A program made the translations under genes and the position numbers. From positions 55,904 to 119,903 of the forward strand of contig JABLXW010000002.1 in assembly GCA_013177945.1 (NCBI GenBank): DNA of 64,000 bases, read 5' to 3'. This document shows, piece by piece, positions 50,745 to 59,826 of the stretch (within the stretch, counting starts at the first letter, position 1; every line of letters begins with the position of its first letter). The DNA is from Bacillota bacterium. Its GTDB lineage: Bacteria > Bacillota > DSM-12270 > Thermacetogeniales > Thermacetogeniaceae. The notes under the pieces are model-generated. The model worked only from the letters and a program-made list of their open reading frames with translations, was not told the origin of the DNA and did not search any database.

Positions 50745-52279
50745 GCACAGAAGAGCAGGCACTGCACGGGTACAGCGCTGCGGAGCAGGAGGAAGCCGGG
50801 AGAAGGCGAATACACGAAATTGCTTTACCGGAAGAACCCGTCGAGGTTTACGTTTTTGCCGATCTGGGTTATTCCGGAGCCACCCTGGACAGGCCCAAAC
50901 TTACGGAGATGCGGGAATGGATCAGGGACGGCCGCCTTGACCTTTTGGTTTTGCGGGACCCGGATCGGTTGGCGAGGAAACTGGCCCACCAGCTGCTGCT
51001 GACGGAGGAGTTTGAAAAGGCCGGACTCAGGTTGGAGTTTCTCGACTTTGAGTGGAAGAACACCCCGGAGGGCAGGCTCTTTTACTCTATAAAAGGGGCA
51101 ATCGCAGAATACGAGCGGGAGAAGATCCGGGAACGAATGATGCGGGGGAAGCTTCAGAAGGCGCGGCAGGGCGGGATGCCGGTCGGCTTTACTGTCTACG
51201 GGTATCAATACGACCCCGAAACGGGGAAAGTGAGTATTAACGAAGACGAGGCTGCTGTTGTCCGAAACATTTTCAAATGGTTCGCGAATGAGGACATCGG
51301 AATTGCAGGCGTCACGAACCGGTTGAACGATTTGGAAATACCCACAAGAAAGCGCACCGGGTACTGGCACCGGCAGGTCGTCCGGCAGATCCTGGTCAAT
51401 CCCGTCTTCAAAGGCGAGTGGAAATACGGAAAGATCGACTGGCACACCCGAACCCTCCGGCCTCCCAGGGAGGTGATTACGATCCCCGTCCCTCCGATCG
51501 TGGACCCCGTAACCTGGGAAAAGGCCCAGGAGAAGCTCCGGGAGATCCGAAGGCTCTGGACGAAGCAGGGAAGGCGGAAATACCTCCTTTCCGGCCTGCT
51601 CACCTGTGCAGACTGCGGAAACACGATGGGGGGAGCGTACATCAGGTGGTGGGGGGTTGCTGAACGCAGGTATACATGCCGCCGGGCAAGGTGCGTATCC
51701 CGGAACCAGGGGTGTCGCCCGCCTAAAGCAATAAGGGCCGACGAACTGGAAAAGATCGTTTGGGGTCAGGTGAAAGCGGTCTTTTGCGATCCGGACACGG
51801 TTGCCCGGGAGGCTGCGACGAGCGCGCCGCGTGCTGATGAACTTCGCCAGGAACACAGGCGCATCGAAAAGCGGCTGCTTGAGGTGGAAAGGGGCCGGGA
51901 GGCCGTCCTGGACGCCCTGGCCTCGGGGCTCTTTGAACTCGACGTGAAAATGAAGGCGAAGCTGGCGGATTTAAAGGAAAAGAGAGAAAGGCTCGAGGCG
52001 AGGAAAAAGGAGCTGGAGCATGTTCTGCGCAGCACGGAAAGCGCAGCCGTTAGGATGGACGAGCTTAGGACCCTGGCAAAGGGGGTCCTGGACCGGTTGG
52101 ATGAGATGAGTTTTGAGGAAAAACGGGGCCTGGTTCGCGCCCTGATTCGCCAGATTGTGATCACGGGAAGGCCGAAGCCGGGTCGCGCAGCCAAGAGCAT
52201 GGAGGGGGTTGCGGTAACGGTTATTCTTCAACTGGAGGAAGCTGTTGAGAGTATTACCAATGTTTCCCGCAAGGTATAG
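50717..52279 (+). CDS. Large serine recombinase (SpoIVCA-like)
   Basis: 520 residues. N-terminal resolvase domain with catalytic Ser10 in GIYIRVSTEEQ and the arginines around LRDPDRLARKL; a recombinase domain (GYWHRQVVRQILVNPVFKGE); a zinc ribbon (LLTCADCGNTM...RYTCRRARCVSRNQGC) and a long coiled coil (KLADLKEKRERLEARKKELE). This is the LSR layout of SpoIVCA. It ends 5 bases before the right attachment site and is transcribed towards the sigK 3' half. Expected job: mother-cell excision of the element to rebuild sigK. GGAACGGAGGG precedes the ATG. Confidence 0.93.
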   Translation: MRAGIYIRVSTEEQALHGYSAAEQEEAGRRRIHEIALPEEPVEVYVFADLGYSGATLDRPKLTEMREWIRDGRLDLLVLRDPDRLARKLAHQLLLTEEFEKAGLRLEFLDFEWKNTPEGRLFYSIKGAIAEYEREKIRERMMRGKLQKARQGGMPVGFTVYGYQYDPETGKVSINEDEAAVVRNIFKWFANEDIGIAGVTNRLNDLEIPTRKRTGYWHRQVVRQILVNPVFKGEWKYGKIDWHTRTLRPPREVITIPVPPIVDPVTWEKAQEKLREIRRLWTKQGRRKYLLSGLLTCADCGNTMGGAYIRWWGVAERRYTCRRARCVSRNQGCRPPKAIRADELEKIVWGQVKAVFCDPDTVAREAATSAPRADELRQEHRRIEKRLLEVERGREAVLDALASGLFELDVKMKAKLADLKEKRERLEARKKELEHVLRSTESAAVRMDELRTLAKGVLDRLDEMSFEEKRGLVRALIRQIVITGRPKPGRAAKSMEGVAVTVILQLEEAVESITNVSRKV

Positions 52280-52281
52280 TC

Positions 52282-52302
52282 TTTGAGATTGAGATCTTAA
52301 TG
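52282..52302 (+). other. Right attachment site of the sigK intervening element
   Basis: TTT-GAG-ATT-GAG-ATC-TTA-ATG, in phase with the sigK C-terminal frame. GAGATTGA (52285-52292) matches the left GAGAATGA. sigma-K homology (I-L-M-F-L-R) resumes exactly at ATC 52294. Confidence 0.75.
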
Positions 52303-52650
52303 TTTCTGAGGGCCGCGAAAAAGTCCAGGGGGGAGGTTTCCCTCTACGATCCCATCGGAACGGATAAAGAGGGGAACGAGATTACTCTGATGGATATTTT
52401 AGGAACGGGGCCCGAAGCAGTCTCGGAAGTGGTTGAAAATTTTTTTGAGGAACGGCGCCTGCTGGAAAAAGTCAAGAAGCTGCACAAAAGGGAGCGCAAG
52501 GTTTTGGAGCTCAGGTACGGCCTTTTTGGGGGCTTGCGAAAAACGCAGCGGGAGATTGCACGCATGCTCGGAATTTCCCGGAGCTATGTTTCCCGAATTG
52601 AGAAAAGAGCAATTAAAAAGCTGCTTAAAGAACTTTCAGCAGAAAGCTGA
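52300..52650 (+). CDS. sigK: Sigma-K, C-terminal half (sigK interrupted)
   Basis: Regions 3-4 of sigma-K: FLRAAKKSRGEVSLYDPIGT, DKEGNEITLMDILG, then region 4 KRERKVLELRYGLFGGLRKT and QREIARMLGISRSYVSRIEK with KRAIKKLL. The homologous frame really begins at ATC 52294 before the ATG, fitting the N-terminal half at 23739-24083. No good ribosome binding site precedes this ATG, so it is probably silent until excision. After joining, pro-sigma-K would be 233 residues. The flanking rSAM/yqeG/aro genes then resume. Confidence 0.9.
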   Translation: MFLRAAKKSRGEVSLYDPIGTDKEGNEITLMDILGTGPEAVSEVVENFFEERRLLEKVKKLHKRERKVLELRYGLFGGLRKTQREIARMLGISRSYVSRIEKRAIKKLLKELSAES

Positions 52651-52762
52651 ATCCGGCGTAAAATTTTCAAACTCTTGTAAAATTTAAGGAAATGTGTTAA
52701 GTTGATCGGGAAACATATGTTGCCGGGAAGAAACCGTAATCACTTTGGAGGCGCCGCCTGAT

Positions 52763-53728
52763 ATGCGCTATTACTCCCTGAGCCGTTTTTTCCGGGAGCG
52801 CTTCGGGTTCCGCGTTTACAAACTTCCGGTCTACGCCGGATTCACCTGTCCGAACCGGAATGGCACCATCAGTGATAAGGGGTGCATTTTTTGCTGGAAC
52901 CCGAGCTTCAGCCCCGCGCTCGGCGATCCCGCCGCTTCTCTGCGGGCCCAAATTGCAGCAGGGAAGGCGGCTGTTAAAAGGAAAGAAGGGTGCAGGTTCC
53001 TGGTCTACTTCCAGCCCTACACCAACACCTATGCTCCTGTTGAAAAATTAAGGTTGATTTACGACAGCGCCCTTGCAGATCCCGATGTGATTGGAATGTG
53101 CATCGGGACGAGGCCGGATTGCGTCCCGGACGCGGTGCTGGATTTACTGGCGGAATACGCGGCCAGGTGGCACGTTTGGGTGGAGTATGGGTTGCAGTCG
53201 GCCCATGACCGGACCCTCTTGCTGCTCAACCGGGGCCATACCAGAGCTGACTTTGAGGACGCGGTTGCCCGCAGCCAGGGAAGGGGGCTTTTTCTTTGTG
53301 CCCACGTAATCCTGGGGCTGCCCGGCGAAACGAGAGAAGACATGCTGGAAACCGCATTGTTTTTGAGTTCCCAGCCGATTCAGGGAGTTAAAATCCACCA
53401 CCTGCAGGTAATTGAAAACACCCCTTTAGCCGAAATGTACCGGGAGGGCCGCGTCCAAACCTTAGGTTTTGAGGAGTACCTCTCTTTGGTGTGCGATTTT
53501 TTAGAACTGCTCCGCCCGGATCTTGTCATCCACAGGCTTGTAGGTGAGGTTCTGGAGAGCAGGTATCTCCTGGCTCCCCACTGGGGGGTGGGGAAGGCCC
53601 AGGTGCTCAGCGCGATTGAGAAGGAACTGGAGCTGCGGGGGAGCCGGCAGGGCTCTAAGTGGCGACAGATGAAAGAAGAACCGGGTATTGCACTGCAAGA
53701 AGGGTTGCCGCAGCAAGCGCGAGAATAG
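52763..53728 (+). CDS. Radical SAM protein (YhcC/TIGR01212-like)
   Basis: 321 residues. RYYSLSRFFRERFGFRVYKL then CPNRNGTISDKGCIFC carries the radical-SAM cysteines in the C-x(n)-C-x2-C spacing typical of the YhcC family. ARWHVWVEYGLQSAHD and HVILGLPGETREDMLETALF are further family marks. The substrate is unknown. The ATG at 52763 is preceded by GGAGGCG; an in-frame TTG at 52745 is less likely. It resumes conserved chromosome after the element. Confidence 0.85.
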   Translation: MRYYSLSRFFRERFGFRVYKLPVYAGFTCPNRNGTISDKGCIFCWNPSFSPALGDPAASLRAQIAAGKAAVKRKEGCRFLVYFQPYTNTYAPVEKLRLIYDSALADPDVIGMCIGTRPDCVPDAVLDLLAEYAARWHVWVEYGLQSAHDRTLLLLNRGHTRADFEDAVARSQGRGLFLCAHVILGLPGETREDMLETALFLSSQPIQGVKIHHLQVIENTPLAEMYREGRVQTLGFEEYLSLVCDFLELLRPDLVIHRLVGEVLESRYLLAPHWGVGKAQVLSAIEKELELRGSRQGSKWRQMKEEPGIALQEGLPQQARE

Positions 53729-53747
53729 TTTAAAGGCAGGAACGGAG

Positions 53748-54230
53748 ATGAACTTGAACTTGCTTCGCCCCAACCGGATTTATCGCTCTGTGCTGGAAAT
53801 CCCCCTGGAGGATCTCCTCCGGGCGGGGATCCGCGGCATGATCATCGATCTTGACAACACCCTTACCGAGTGGCGGAATCCTGTTCTTTCTCAAGAAACC
53901 GTAGCATGGCTGGAAAGGGCGAAGAACCTGGGCTTTCGGGTCTGTTTTGTTTCCAATAATTCTACCCGGCGCGTCCAGGAGGTGGCTCAGCGGCTGGGCT
54001 TTCCTTTTGTCGCCCGGGCCCAGAAACCCCGGCGGCGGAGTTTCCGGCACGCTTTAGAAATTATGGGAACACGGGCCGAGGAAACTGCTGTGATCGGGGA
54101 TCAAATTTTCACGGATGTTCTTGGAGGAAACAGGGCAGGTCTTTACACGATCCTGGTAGCTCCCATCAGCAGGCGGGAATTTTTTGGAACCCGTTTGATG
54201 CGTCTTCTCGAGAGGCTCATTTTAAAATAA
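53748..54230 (+). CDS. YqeG family HAD-type phosphatase
   Basis: 160 residues. HAD motif I IIDLDNTLTEW, motif II VSNN, and motif III/IV AVIGDQIFTDVLGGNRAG. The N-terminal LLRPNRIYRSVLEIPLEDLL is typical of YqeG (HAD-IIIA). Substrate unknown; some relatives act on phosphatidylglycerophosphate. The ATG at 53748 follows CGGAG. Usual neighbour of aroE in Firmicutes. Confidence 0.88.
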   Translation: MNLNLLRPNRIYRSVLEIPLEDLLRAGIRGMIIDLDNTLTEWRNPVLSQETVAWLERAKNLGFRVCFVSNNSTRRVQEVAQRLGFPFVARAQKPRRRSFRHALEIMGTRAEETAVIGDQIFTDVLGGNRAGLYTILVAPISRREFFGTRLMRLLERLILK

Positions 54231-54358
54231 AAACGCCGGAATCGACGCGTTCTGACAAAGTTTTACACCCGTATTTGATAAAATTTTGCAGTGTATGTAT
54301 TGAATTTTCCGGAATTTATCAAAACTCATAATTTTTATTATTAGGTGGGAGTGAAAAA

Positions 54359-54730
54359 ATGATATCGGTGCTTGTTGTGGATGATTACCCTGCATTGAGA
54401 AAGCTCCTTGTTGAGTACCTGAGGACCTGTCCTCGCCTCCAGGTTGTGGGGGAAGCAAAGAACGGCCTTGAAGCAATTGAAATGGCAAAATCAAAACGGC
54501 CTCAGGTCATCGTCATGGATGTGCGGATGCCGGTTTTGGATGGAATCAGTGTAACCCGCGTTATTAAGGAACGGTGGCCTGAGATCGTAGTAATCAGTTA
54601 TTCAGGTGATCAGGCCCCCGAGGTGGCCCGGGAAGCCAAAGCGGCTGGAGCAGCGCTGCACCTGACAAAACCGCTCAATCTGGAGGAGCTTGCGGCACGG
54701 ATCCAGGAACTGGTTGCGGTTCTGGCGTAG
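54359..54730 (+). CDS. Single-domain response regulator (Spo0F/CheY-like)
   Basis: 123 residues, receiver only: VLVVDDYPALRKLLVEYL, phospho-acceptor Asp in VIVMDVRMPVLDG, Thr/Ser in VISYSGDQAP, Lys in HLTKPLNLEEL. It has no output domain, as in Spo0F or CheY phosphorelays. GGTGGGAGTG precedes the ATG. Its kinase partner is not in the window, and a sporulation or motility phosphorelay both fit the neighbourhood. Confidence 0.82.
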   Translation: MISVLVVDDYPALRKLLVEYLRTCPRLQVVGEAKNGLEAIEMAKSKRPQVIVMDVRMPVLDGISVTRVIKERWPEIVVISYSGDQAPEVAREAKAAGAALHLTKPLNLEELAARIQELVAVLA

Positions 54731-54762
54731 CCGCCCGGCTGTTTCTGGTTAAAATGAAGCAA

Positions 54763-54779
54763 GGCGGTTTTTTACCGCC
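54763..54779. terminator. Short hairpin between convergent genes
   Basis: GGCGGT (54763-54768) and ACCGCC (54774-54779) with a T5 loop. It sits between the response regulator (+) and a small minus-strand gene, overlapping the latter's stop. No T-run follows, so its strength is doubtful. Confidence 0.35.
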
Positions 54780-54924
54780 CCGGTCTTGTGACAGCAACGA
54801 GGTAAACTTCTTCTTTCCGGGCTCCACCTTTGTTGCGGTTGATAAATCTTTCCGCCTCCTGCAGTTTCGCCAGTTCCTCCTCGGTGAGACTGGCGATATC
54901 GAGTTCACTCAGGTTATGGGGCAT
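54772..54924 (-). CDS. Small hypothetical protein, 50 residues
   Basis: ATG at 54924 behind AAGGAGGTC. Begins MPHNLSELDIASLTEEELAK and LQEAERFINRN, a helical acidic start, then a basic middle (KGGARKEEV). No family recognised. The strong site supports it. It is the only minus-strand gene in the block after sigK. Confidence 0.5.
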   Translation of the reverse strand: MPHNLSELDIASLTEEELAKLQEAERFINRNKGGARKEEVYLVAVTRPGR

Positions 54925-55017
54925 TTTCTGACCTCCTTGAATTGAACTTCTTAAATTCATTATGGCCGCTCTGCACTTTTTTTATGTAATTCACCTGACG
55001 GAGGTTTGAACCAGGGC

Positions 55018-55884
55018 ATGATTACCGGGCAGACGAAGGTTTTTGCTTTATTCGGGGATCCCGTTCTGCATTCCCTTTCTCCGGTCATGCAGAACAAGGC
55101 CTTTGCCTTCCATGGCCTTCCTTGCTGCTATGTCCCCTTTCGGGTAAGGAAGGAGGACCTCCAGACGGCCGTTGCTGCCATTCGCGCCCTGGGATTGGGA
55201 GGTGTCAACGTTACCATTCCCCATAAAGAACAGGTAATTTCATACCTGGATGAGGTCGACAGGGAGGCCAGGCTGATTGGCGCGGTTAATACGATCCTGA
55301 ATCAGAACGGGCGGTTAATCGGATATAATACAGATGGAGCCGGATTTCTTCTCTCTCTCAGGGCGGAGGCAGATTTTGCGCCTGAGGGCAAGCACGTTGT
55401 CGTGCTGGGGGCCGGAGGAGGGGCGCGCGCGGTGGCCTTTGCCCTTGCCCTGGAGGGCGCCAGGACGCTGCGGATTTTCAACAGGAATCCGGAGCGGGCG
55501 CAGGCGCTCGCGGGGGACCTGCACCGGGCAACGGGGTGTGATGTGGAGGCGGGTGCCCTGAGGGAGGATCTCCTTTCGGCGGCGCTTGCCCGCGCCGATC
55601 TGCTGGTGCACGCCTCCCCCGTTGGGATGTACCCCCACCACGACGAGGCTCCCCTCGTGGATCCGTGCCTGCTGCGGCCCGGCCTGGTTGTCTGCGATCT
55701 TGTTTACAATCCCCCCAGGACGCGCTTGCTAAAAGAGGCTGCGGCGCGGGGCTGCCGTGTCGTGGGCGGAATTGGAATGCTGGTGCATCAAGGCGCCCTT
55801 GCCTTTGAAATCTGGACAGGGCTGCAGGCGCCTGTGGCGATCATGCGGGCTGTTGTGGAGGAAAGTCTGCGGAATTCCGCTTGA
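55018..55884 (+). CDS. aroE: Shikimate dehydrogenase
   Basis: 288 residues. Substrate motif [20 protein letters not shown], catalytic Lys/Asp region [12 protein letters not shown] and GYNTDGAGF, and NADP-binding [16 protein letters not shown] with NRNPERA. It reduces 3-dehydroshikimate to shikimate in the aromatic pathway. The ATG at 55018 is preferred to a TTG at 55006 that abuts GGAGG. It heads aroE-aroC-aroK-aroB; aroD/aroA are not here. Confidence 0.95.
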   Translation: MITGQTKVFALFGDPVLHSLSPVMQNKAFAFHGLPCCYVPFRVRKEDLQTAVAAIRALGLGGVNVTIPHKEQVISYLDEVDREARLIGAVNTILNQNGRLIGYNTDGAGFLLSLRAEADFAPEGKHVVVLGAGGGARAVAFALALEGARTLRIFNRNPERAQALAGDLHRATGCDVEAGALREDLLSAALARADLLVHASPVGMYPHHDEAPLVDPCLLRPGLVVCDLVYNPPRTRLLKEAAARGCRVVGGIGMLVHQGALAFEIWTGLQAPVAIMRAVVEESLRNSA

Positions 55885-55913
55885 GAATTCGAAAGGAATG
55901 GAGAAGTGCGGGG

Positions 55914-57086
55914 ATGCTGCGTTTGTTGACGGCCGGAGAATCACACGGCCCCGCCCTGGTGGCGATCATTGAGGGATTGCCCGCGGGGGTCCCGGTAGAC
56001 AAAGGCGCGATTGATGTCCAGCTGAGGCGCCGCCAGTTTTCTTTCGGGCGGGGAGCGCGCATGAGAATTGAGCGGGATCAGGTAGAGATTCTTGCCGGAG
56101 TAAGGAAGGGCCTCAGCCTGGGGAGCCCCATTGCTCTCATGGTAAGGAATCTGGACTGGGTGAACTGGCGGGATGTCATGTCTCCCGATCCTGCGGAGAT
56201 TGTGCCGGAAAAGGAAGAGGAGAGAAGGCTGACGCGGCCGCGGCCCGGCCATGCCGATCTGGCAGGAGGCCTCAAGTACCGGCAGGAGGATTTGCGTAAT
56301 ATTCTGGAGAGGGCCAGCGCCAGGGAAACCGCGGCCCGGGTTGCCGCCGGAGCCGTTGCCCGCCTTTTTCTGGAGAACCTGGGCTGCTCACTTGTCGGCC
56401 ACGTTGTTCAGATCGGGTCCGTTGCCGTTGATTCTCTGGGGCCTGACTGCCTTGAGGCCGCGGCGCGTGCCGCAGAAAATCCCGTTGCCTGTGCCGATCA
56501 GGCGGCTGCCGGAAAAATGATCGAGGCGATTGAGCAGGCAGGGGAAAAGGGGGACACGCTTGGCGGGGTCTTCGAGATCATTTGCCTCGGCCTTCCCCCT
56601 GGCCTGGGGAGCCACGTCCACTGGGACCGCCGCCTCGATGCCCGGCTTGCGGCGGCTTTGATGAGTATTCCTTCGGTGAAGGGGGTGGAGGTCGGCCTGG
56701 GCTTCCGGGGCGCCGCGCTTCCCGGATCTGCCTACCACGATGCCATCTGCTACACCCCGGAAGAAGGTTTTTACCGCCCCACCAACCATGCCGGGGGGCT
56801 CGAGGGGGGGATGACCAACGGAGCGCCGCTGGTTTTGCGTGCGGCGGTAAAGCCGGTTCCCACTCTGCGCACCCCGCTCCCGAGCGTGGACCTTTTGACA
56901 AAAAAGCCGGTGGAGGCTGCCTTCGAGCGGAGCGATGTTTGTGTGGTGCCTGCCGCCGCGGTGGTGGGTGAGGCTGTGGTGGCGTGGGTTCTGGCCTCCG
57001 CCGTTCTGGAGAAGTTCGGGGGAGACACGCTGGAAGAGGTCAGGACGCGCTGGGAGGAATACCTGAGCTACATCAGGCAGGCTTGA
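55914..57086 (+). CDS. aroC: Chorismate synthase
   Basis: 390 residues. Begins [20 protein letters not shown]; family signatures [32 protein letters not shown] and the C-terminal [13 protein letters not shown] with [11 protein letters not shown]. It makes chorismate from EPSP using reduced FMN. The ATG at 55914 lies 29 bases after aroE; upstream in-frame start adds a non-family segment. Length is normal. Confidence 0.96.
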   Translation: MLRLLTAGESHGPALVAIIEGLPAGVPVDKGAIDVQLRRRQFSFGRGARMRIERDQVEILAGVRKGLSLGSPIALMVRNLDWVNWRDVMSPDPAEIVPEKEEERRLTRPRPGHADLAGGLKYRQEDLRNILERASARETAARVAAGAVARLFLENLGCSLVGHVVQIGSVAVDSLGPDCLEAAARAAENPVACADQAAAGKMIEAIEQAGEKGDTLGGVFEIICLGLPPGLGSHVHWDRRLDARLAAALMSIPSVKGVEVGLGFRGAALPGSAYHDAICYTPEEGFYRPTNHAGGLEGGMTNGAPLVLRAAVKPVPTLRTPLPSVDLLTKKPVEAAFERSDVCVVPAAAVVGEAVVAWVLASAVLEKFGGDTLEEVRTRWEEYLSYIRQA

Positions 57087-57100
57087 GGGGCGATGGAAAT

Positions 57101-57661
57101 TTGAAGAAGGAAAATATTGTCTTGACGGGGTTTATGGGGACGGGAAAAACGGCGGTGGGAAGGCTCCTTGCCGCCCGCTTAGGTCTGGATTTTATTGACA
57201 CCGATCGGGAAATTGTAGAGGCAACCGGCCTTCCAATTCCTGAAATTTTCCGGAGGTACGGAGAGAAGCGTTTCCGCGCGGAAGAGCGCCTCGTGGTGCA
57301 GAAGGTCTCAGAGCGCAGCCGCTGTGTGATCGCGACCGGGGGCGGAGTTGTTTTGGACCCTGAAAACATGGAAAGACTGCGGAGAAAGGGTCTCATTATT
57401 CTTCTGGAGGCGGAGCCTGCGGTGATTGCCCGGCGTGTTCGCCACCACTCAGGGCGGCCTCTTTTAAAAAGGGGAGATGATTTAATTGCCCGGATCGAGA
57501 GTCTCCTGGAAGCACGGGCGCCTTTTTACGAAAACCACGATTTTAAAATCGATACTTCAAATCTCAGTTTGGAGCAGGTGGTCAAGGCCATCATTTCTTT
57601 TTTAAAAAAACAGGGATGGGAGTTCAAGGGGGAAACGTACGATGGGAACCCTGCAGGTTAA
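57101..57661 (+). CDS. aroK: Shikimate kinase
   Basis: 186 residues. Walker A GFMGTGKTAVGRLLAARLG, DTDREIVEATG (Mg/shikimate), FRAEERLVVQ and the ATGGGVVLDPENM loop with RPLL for the lid. It phosphorylates shikimate. TTG 57101 lies behind GAGGGGCGATGG; it starts 14 bases after aroC. The end overlaps aroB by 20 bases, indicating coupling. Confidence 0.94.
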   Translation: MKKENIVLTGFMGTGKTAVGRLLAARLGLDFIDTDREIVEATGLPIPEIFRRYGEKRFRAEERLVVQKVSERSRCVIATGGGVVLDPENMERLRRKGLIILLEAEPAVIARRVRHHSGRPLLKRGDDLIARIESLLEARAPFYENHDFKIDTSNLSLEQVVKAIISFLKKQGWEFKGETYDGNPAG

Positions 57662-58742
57662 CCTGGGGGCGCGCAGCTATCCGATTTTGATAGGCTCTTC
57701 TATTCTGCCGGAACTGGGCCGGTATCTGGTCCCCCTGCACCTTTCTCCCCGCATCTTTGTGGTGACGAATGAGATCGTGGGTGGGATCTACGGAAAGCAG
57801 GTGCGTGATGCCCTTGCGAAAGCCGGTTTTGAAGTAGTCTATCACGAGCTGCCGGATGGGGAAGAATACAAATCGCTCGATTCTGCCTCCCTGCTTTACA
57901 CCTGCGCCCTGAAGGGGGGCGTTGAGCGGCAGAGCGCCCTGGTCGCGCTGGGCGGCGGCGTAATCGGGGATCTGGCCGGGTTTGTGGCAGCTACATTCTT
58001 GCGCGGCATTCCGCTCGTTCAGGTGCCGACAACTTTGCTGGCTCAGGTTGACAGTTCGGTAGGAGGAAAGGTTGCCGTCAACCACCCGAAGGGAAAAAAT
58101 ATGATCGGCTGTTTTTATCAGCCCCTCCTGGTTTTCACCGATGTCGCCACCTTGCGAACCCTTCCCCTGCGGGAATTGCGGGCGGGGCTGGCAGAGGTGA
58201 TCAAGTACGGTGTCATTTGGGATGAAGGATTTTTTTACTTTCTGGAGGAAAATCTGGATCGGGTCTTAGCCTGCGACCAGGAGGTTTTGGTTGAAATTAT
58301 CAAGCAGGCATGTGCAATCAAGGCGAAGATCGTTGAAAAAGACGAAAGGGAATTGGGGCTGCGGGCTATCTTGAATTTCGGCCACACCGTAGGGCATGCC
58401 CTGGAAACCCTGACCGACTACCGTGTCTACCGGCATGGTGAGGCCGTGAGCATCGGAATGGTTGCTGCGGCAACCCTGGCGGTAAAAAAGGGCGTTATGG
58501 ATCCGGGTGACCGGGAGCGCCTCATCGCCCTTTTAGAGCGGGCAGGGCTGCCGACGCGCCTTCCTTTTGACGCCGGGGAAATTCTTGCAATCTTGCCCCG
58601 GGACAAAAAGGTATACCACGGAAAGCTGCGCTTTGTCCTTCCTCTTGGCCTGGGTCAGGTGGATATCTTTTCGGATCTTGAGCCGGAAGAAATCAGGACT
58701 GCCCTCGAGGAATGCCGTGAAAAAGGAAGGGATGGATTGTGA
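57642..58742 (+). CDS. aroB: 3-Dehydroquinate synthase
   Basis: 366 residues. LPDGEEYKSLDSASLLYTCA, ALGGGVIGDLAGFVAATFLR, VPTTLLAQVDSSVGGKVAVN (NAD/metal site), RAGLAEVIKYG and NFGHTVGHALE (zinc His). It makes 3-dehydroquinate from DAHP, the first ring step of the shikimate pathway. GGGGGAAACGTACG precedes ATG 57642 within aroK, and its TGA overlaps the pilT start by 4 bases. Confidence 0.96.
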   Translation: MGTLQVNLGARSYPILIGSSILPELGRYLVPLHLSPRIFVVTNEIVGGIYGKQVRDALAKAGFEVVYHELPDGEEYKSLDSASLLYTCALKGGVERQSALVALGGGVIGDLAGFVAATFLRGIPLVQVPTTLLAQVDSSVGGKVAVNHPKGKNMIGCFYQPLLVFTDVATLRTLPLRELRAGLAEVIKYGVIWDEGFFYFLEENLDRVLACDQEVLVEIIKQACAIKAKIVEKDERELGLRAILNFGHTVGHALETLTDYRVYRHGEAVSIGMVAAATLAVKKGVMDPGDRERLIALLERAGLPTRLPFDAGEILAILPRDKKVYHGKLRFVLPLGLGQVDIFSDLEPEEIRTALEECREKGRDGL

Positions 58743-59809
58743 GTCAGCCGGATGGCCTGGAACTGCTGCGCCTCACCGCGCGCCGGGGGGCCTCTGATTT
58801 GCATTTGACTGTAGGGATTCCTCCCGTCCTTCGCCTCAACGGCTATCTTGTTCCCCTGGAATTCCCCCCGCTCACCGTGCCGGATACGGAAAAGATTGCG
58901 CGCTCCCTTTTAACCGAGGAGCAGTGGAAGCGCTTCATCAGCGAAGGAGAAATCGATCTCGCCTATTCTCTGCCCGGGGTGAGCCGCTTCCGCGTTAATG
59001 CTTACAGGCAGCGGGGATCCTGCGCCCTTGCAATCCGGGTTGTCCCCACAAGGGTTCCCACTTTTGAGGAACTGGGCTTGCCGGAGGTTGTTAAAAGCCT
59101 GGCGCGGCGCCCGAAGGGATTGATCCTGGTGACCGGACCAACGGGGAGCGGAAAAACGACAACTCTTGCTGCCATGATCGATTTGATAAACAACGAGCGC
59201 CATTGCCACATCATTACCCTCGAGGACCCCATTGAATACATCCACCAGCACCGGAAGAGCATCGTGAACCAGCGGGAAATTGGAGCAGATACGGCATCCT
59301 TCGCCAGCGGCCTCCGTGCAGCCCTGCGCCAGGATCCGGACGTGATCCTTGTTGGGGAAATGAGGGATCTGGAAACCATTGCCACCGCCATTACTGCTGC
59401 CGAGACCGGGCACCTGGTTCTTTCCACCCTTCACACCGTTGATGCCACCCAGACCGTAGACCGGATCATCGATGTTTTCCCTCCCCACCAGCAGCAGCAG
59501 ATTCGCATCCAGCTTGCGGCGACTTTACAAGGGGTCATCGCCCAGCAGCTGCTTCCCCGTGCCGACGGGAAGGGGCGCGTGCTCGCCCTGGAGCTCATGG
59601 TCGCCACTCCCGCGGTGAAAAATCTGATCCGGGAGGGAAAGACCCACCAGCTGATCTCCACCATCCAGACGGGAGGGAAGTACGGGATGCAGACCCTCGA
59701 GAGTTCCCTGCGCCGTCTTTGCGAATCAGGTCTCATTACCAGGGAAGACATGATGGCCCATCTGCCGGATATCAATACCTACCAGAGGGGTCTCCATACC
59801 TATACCTGA
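58739..59809 (+). CDS. pilT: Type IV pilus retraction ATPase PilT
   Basis: 356 residues. N-terminal ASDLHLTVGIPPVLRLNGYL, Walker A GPTGSGKTTTLAAMIDLIN, Asp box TLEDPIEYIH, Walker B VILVGEMRDLETI, His box TGHLVLSTLHT and the PilT-specific VKNLIREGKTHQL helix. It powers pilus retraction. The GTG overlaps the aroB stop (GTGA), so pilus genes are translationally linked to the aromatic genes. Confidence 0.94.
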   Translation: MSQPDGLELLRLTARRGASDLHLTVGIPPVLRLNGYLVPLEFPPLTVPDTEKIARSLLTEEQWKRFISEGEIDLAYSLPGVSRFRVNAYRQRGSCALAIRVVPTRVPTFEELGLPEVVKSLARRPKGLILVTGPTGSGKTTTLAAMIDLINNERHCHIITLEDPIEYIHQHRKSIVNQREIGADTASFASGLRAALRQDPDVILVGEMRDLETIATAITAAETGHLVLSTLHTVDATQTVDRIIDVFPPHQQQQIRIQLAATLQGVIAQQLLPRADGKGRVLALELMVATPAVKNLIREGKTHQLISTIQTGGKYGMQTLESSLRRLCESGLITREDMMAHLPDINTYQRGLHTYT

Positions 59810-59826
59810 ATCCAGAGGTGAGGAAA

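Larger units (their letters stand above)
24081..52292 (+). mobile_element. sigK intervening ('skin'-type) element, ~28.2 kb
   Basis: It lies between the two halves of sigK and carries a large serine recombinase ending 5 bases before the right attachment site. Excision through the GAG-A/T-TGA sequences would restore ...C-I-E-N-E-I-L-M-F-L-R-A..., the sequence conserved in sigma-K. The cargo is unlike the flanks: mosaic base composition, four PIN-toxin modules, insertion sequences, gene scraps and a methyltransferase-kinase locus. No phage structural genes were recognised, unlike the B. subtilis element. The exact crossover base within the core cannot be fixed by eye. Confidence 0.88.

Noticed and set aside
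24081..52292. The element as a prophage
   Set aside because: No terminase, portal, capsid, tail, holin or lysin gene was recognised; only the recombinase and the XRE-ImmA gene are phage-like.
52300..52650. The sigK C-terminal half as an independent small sigma factor
   Set aside because: It has only regions 3-4, no ribosome binding site, and homology starts two codons before its ATG.
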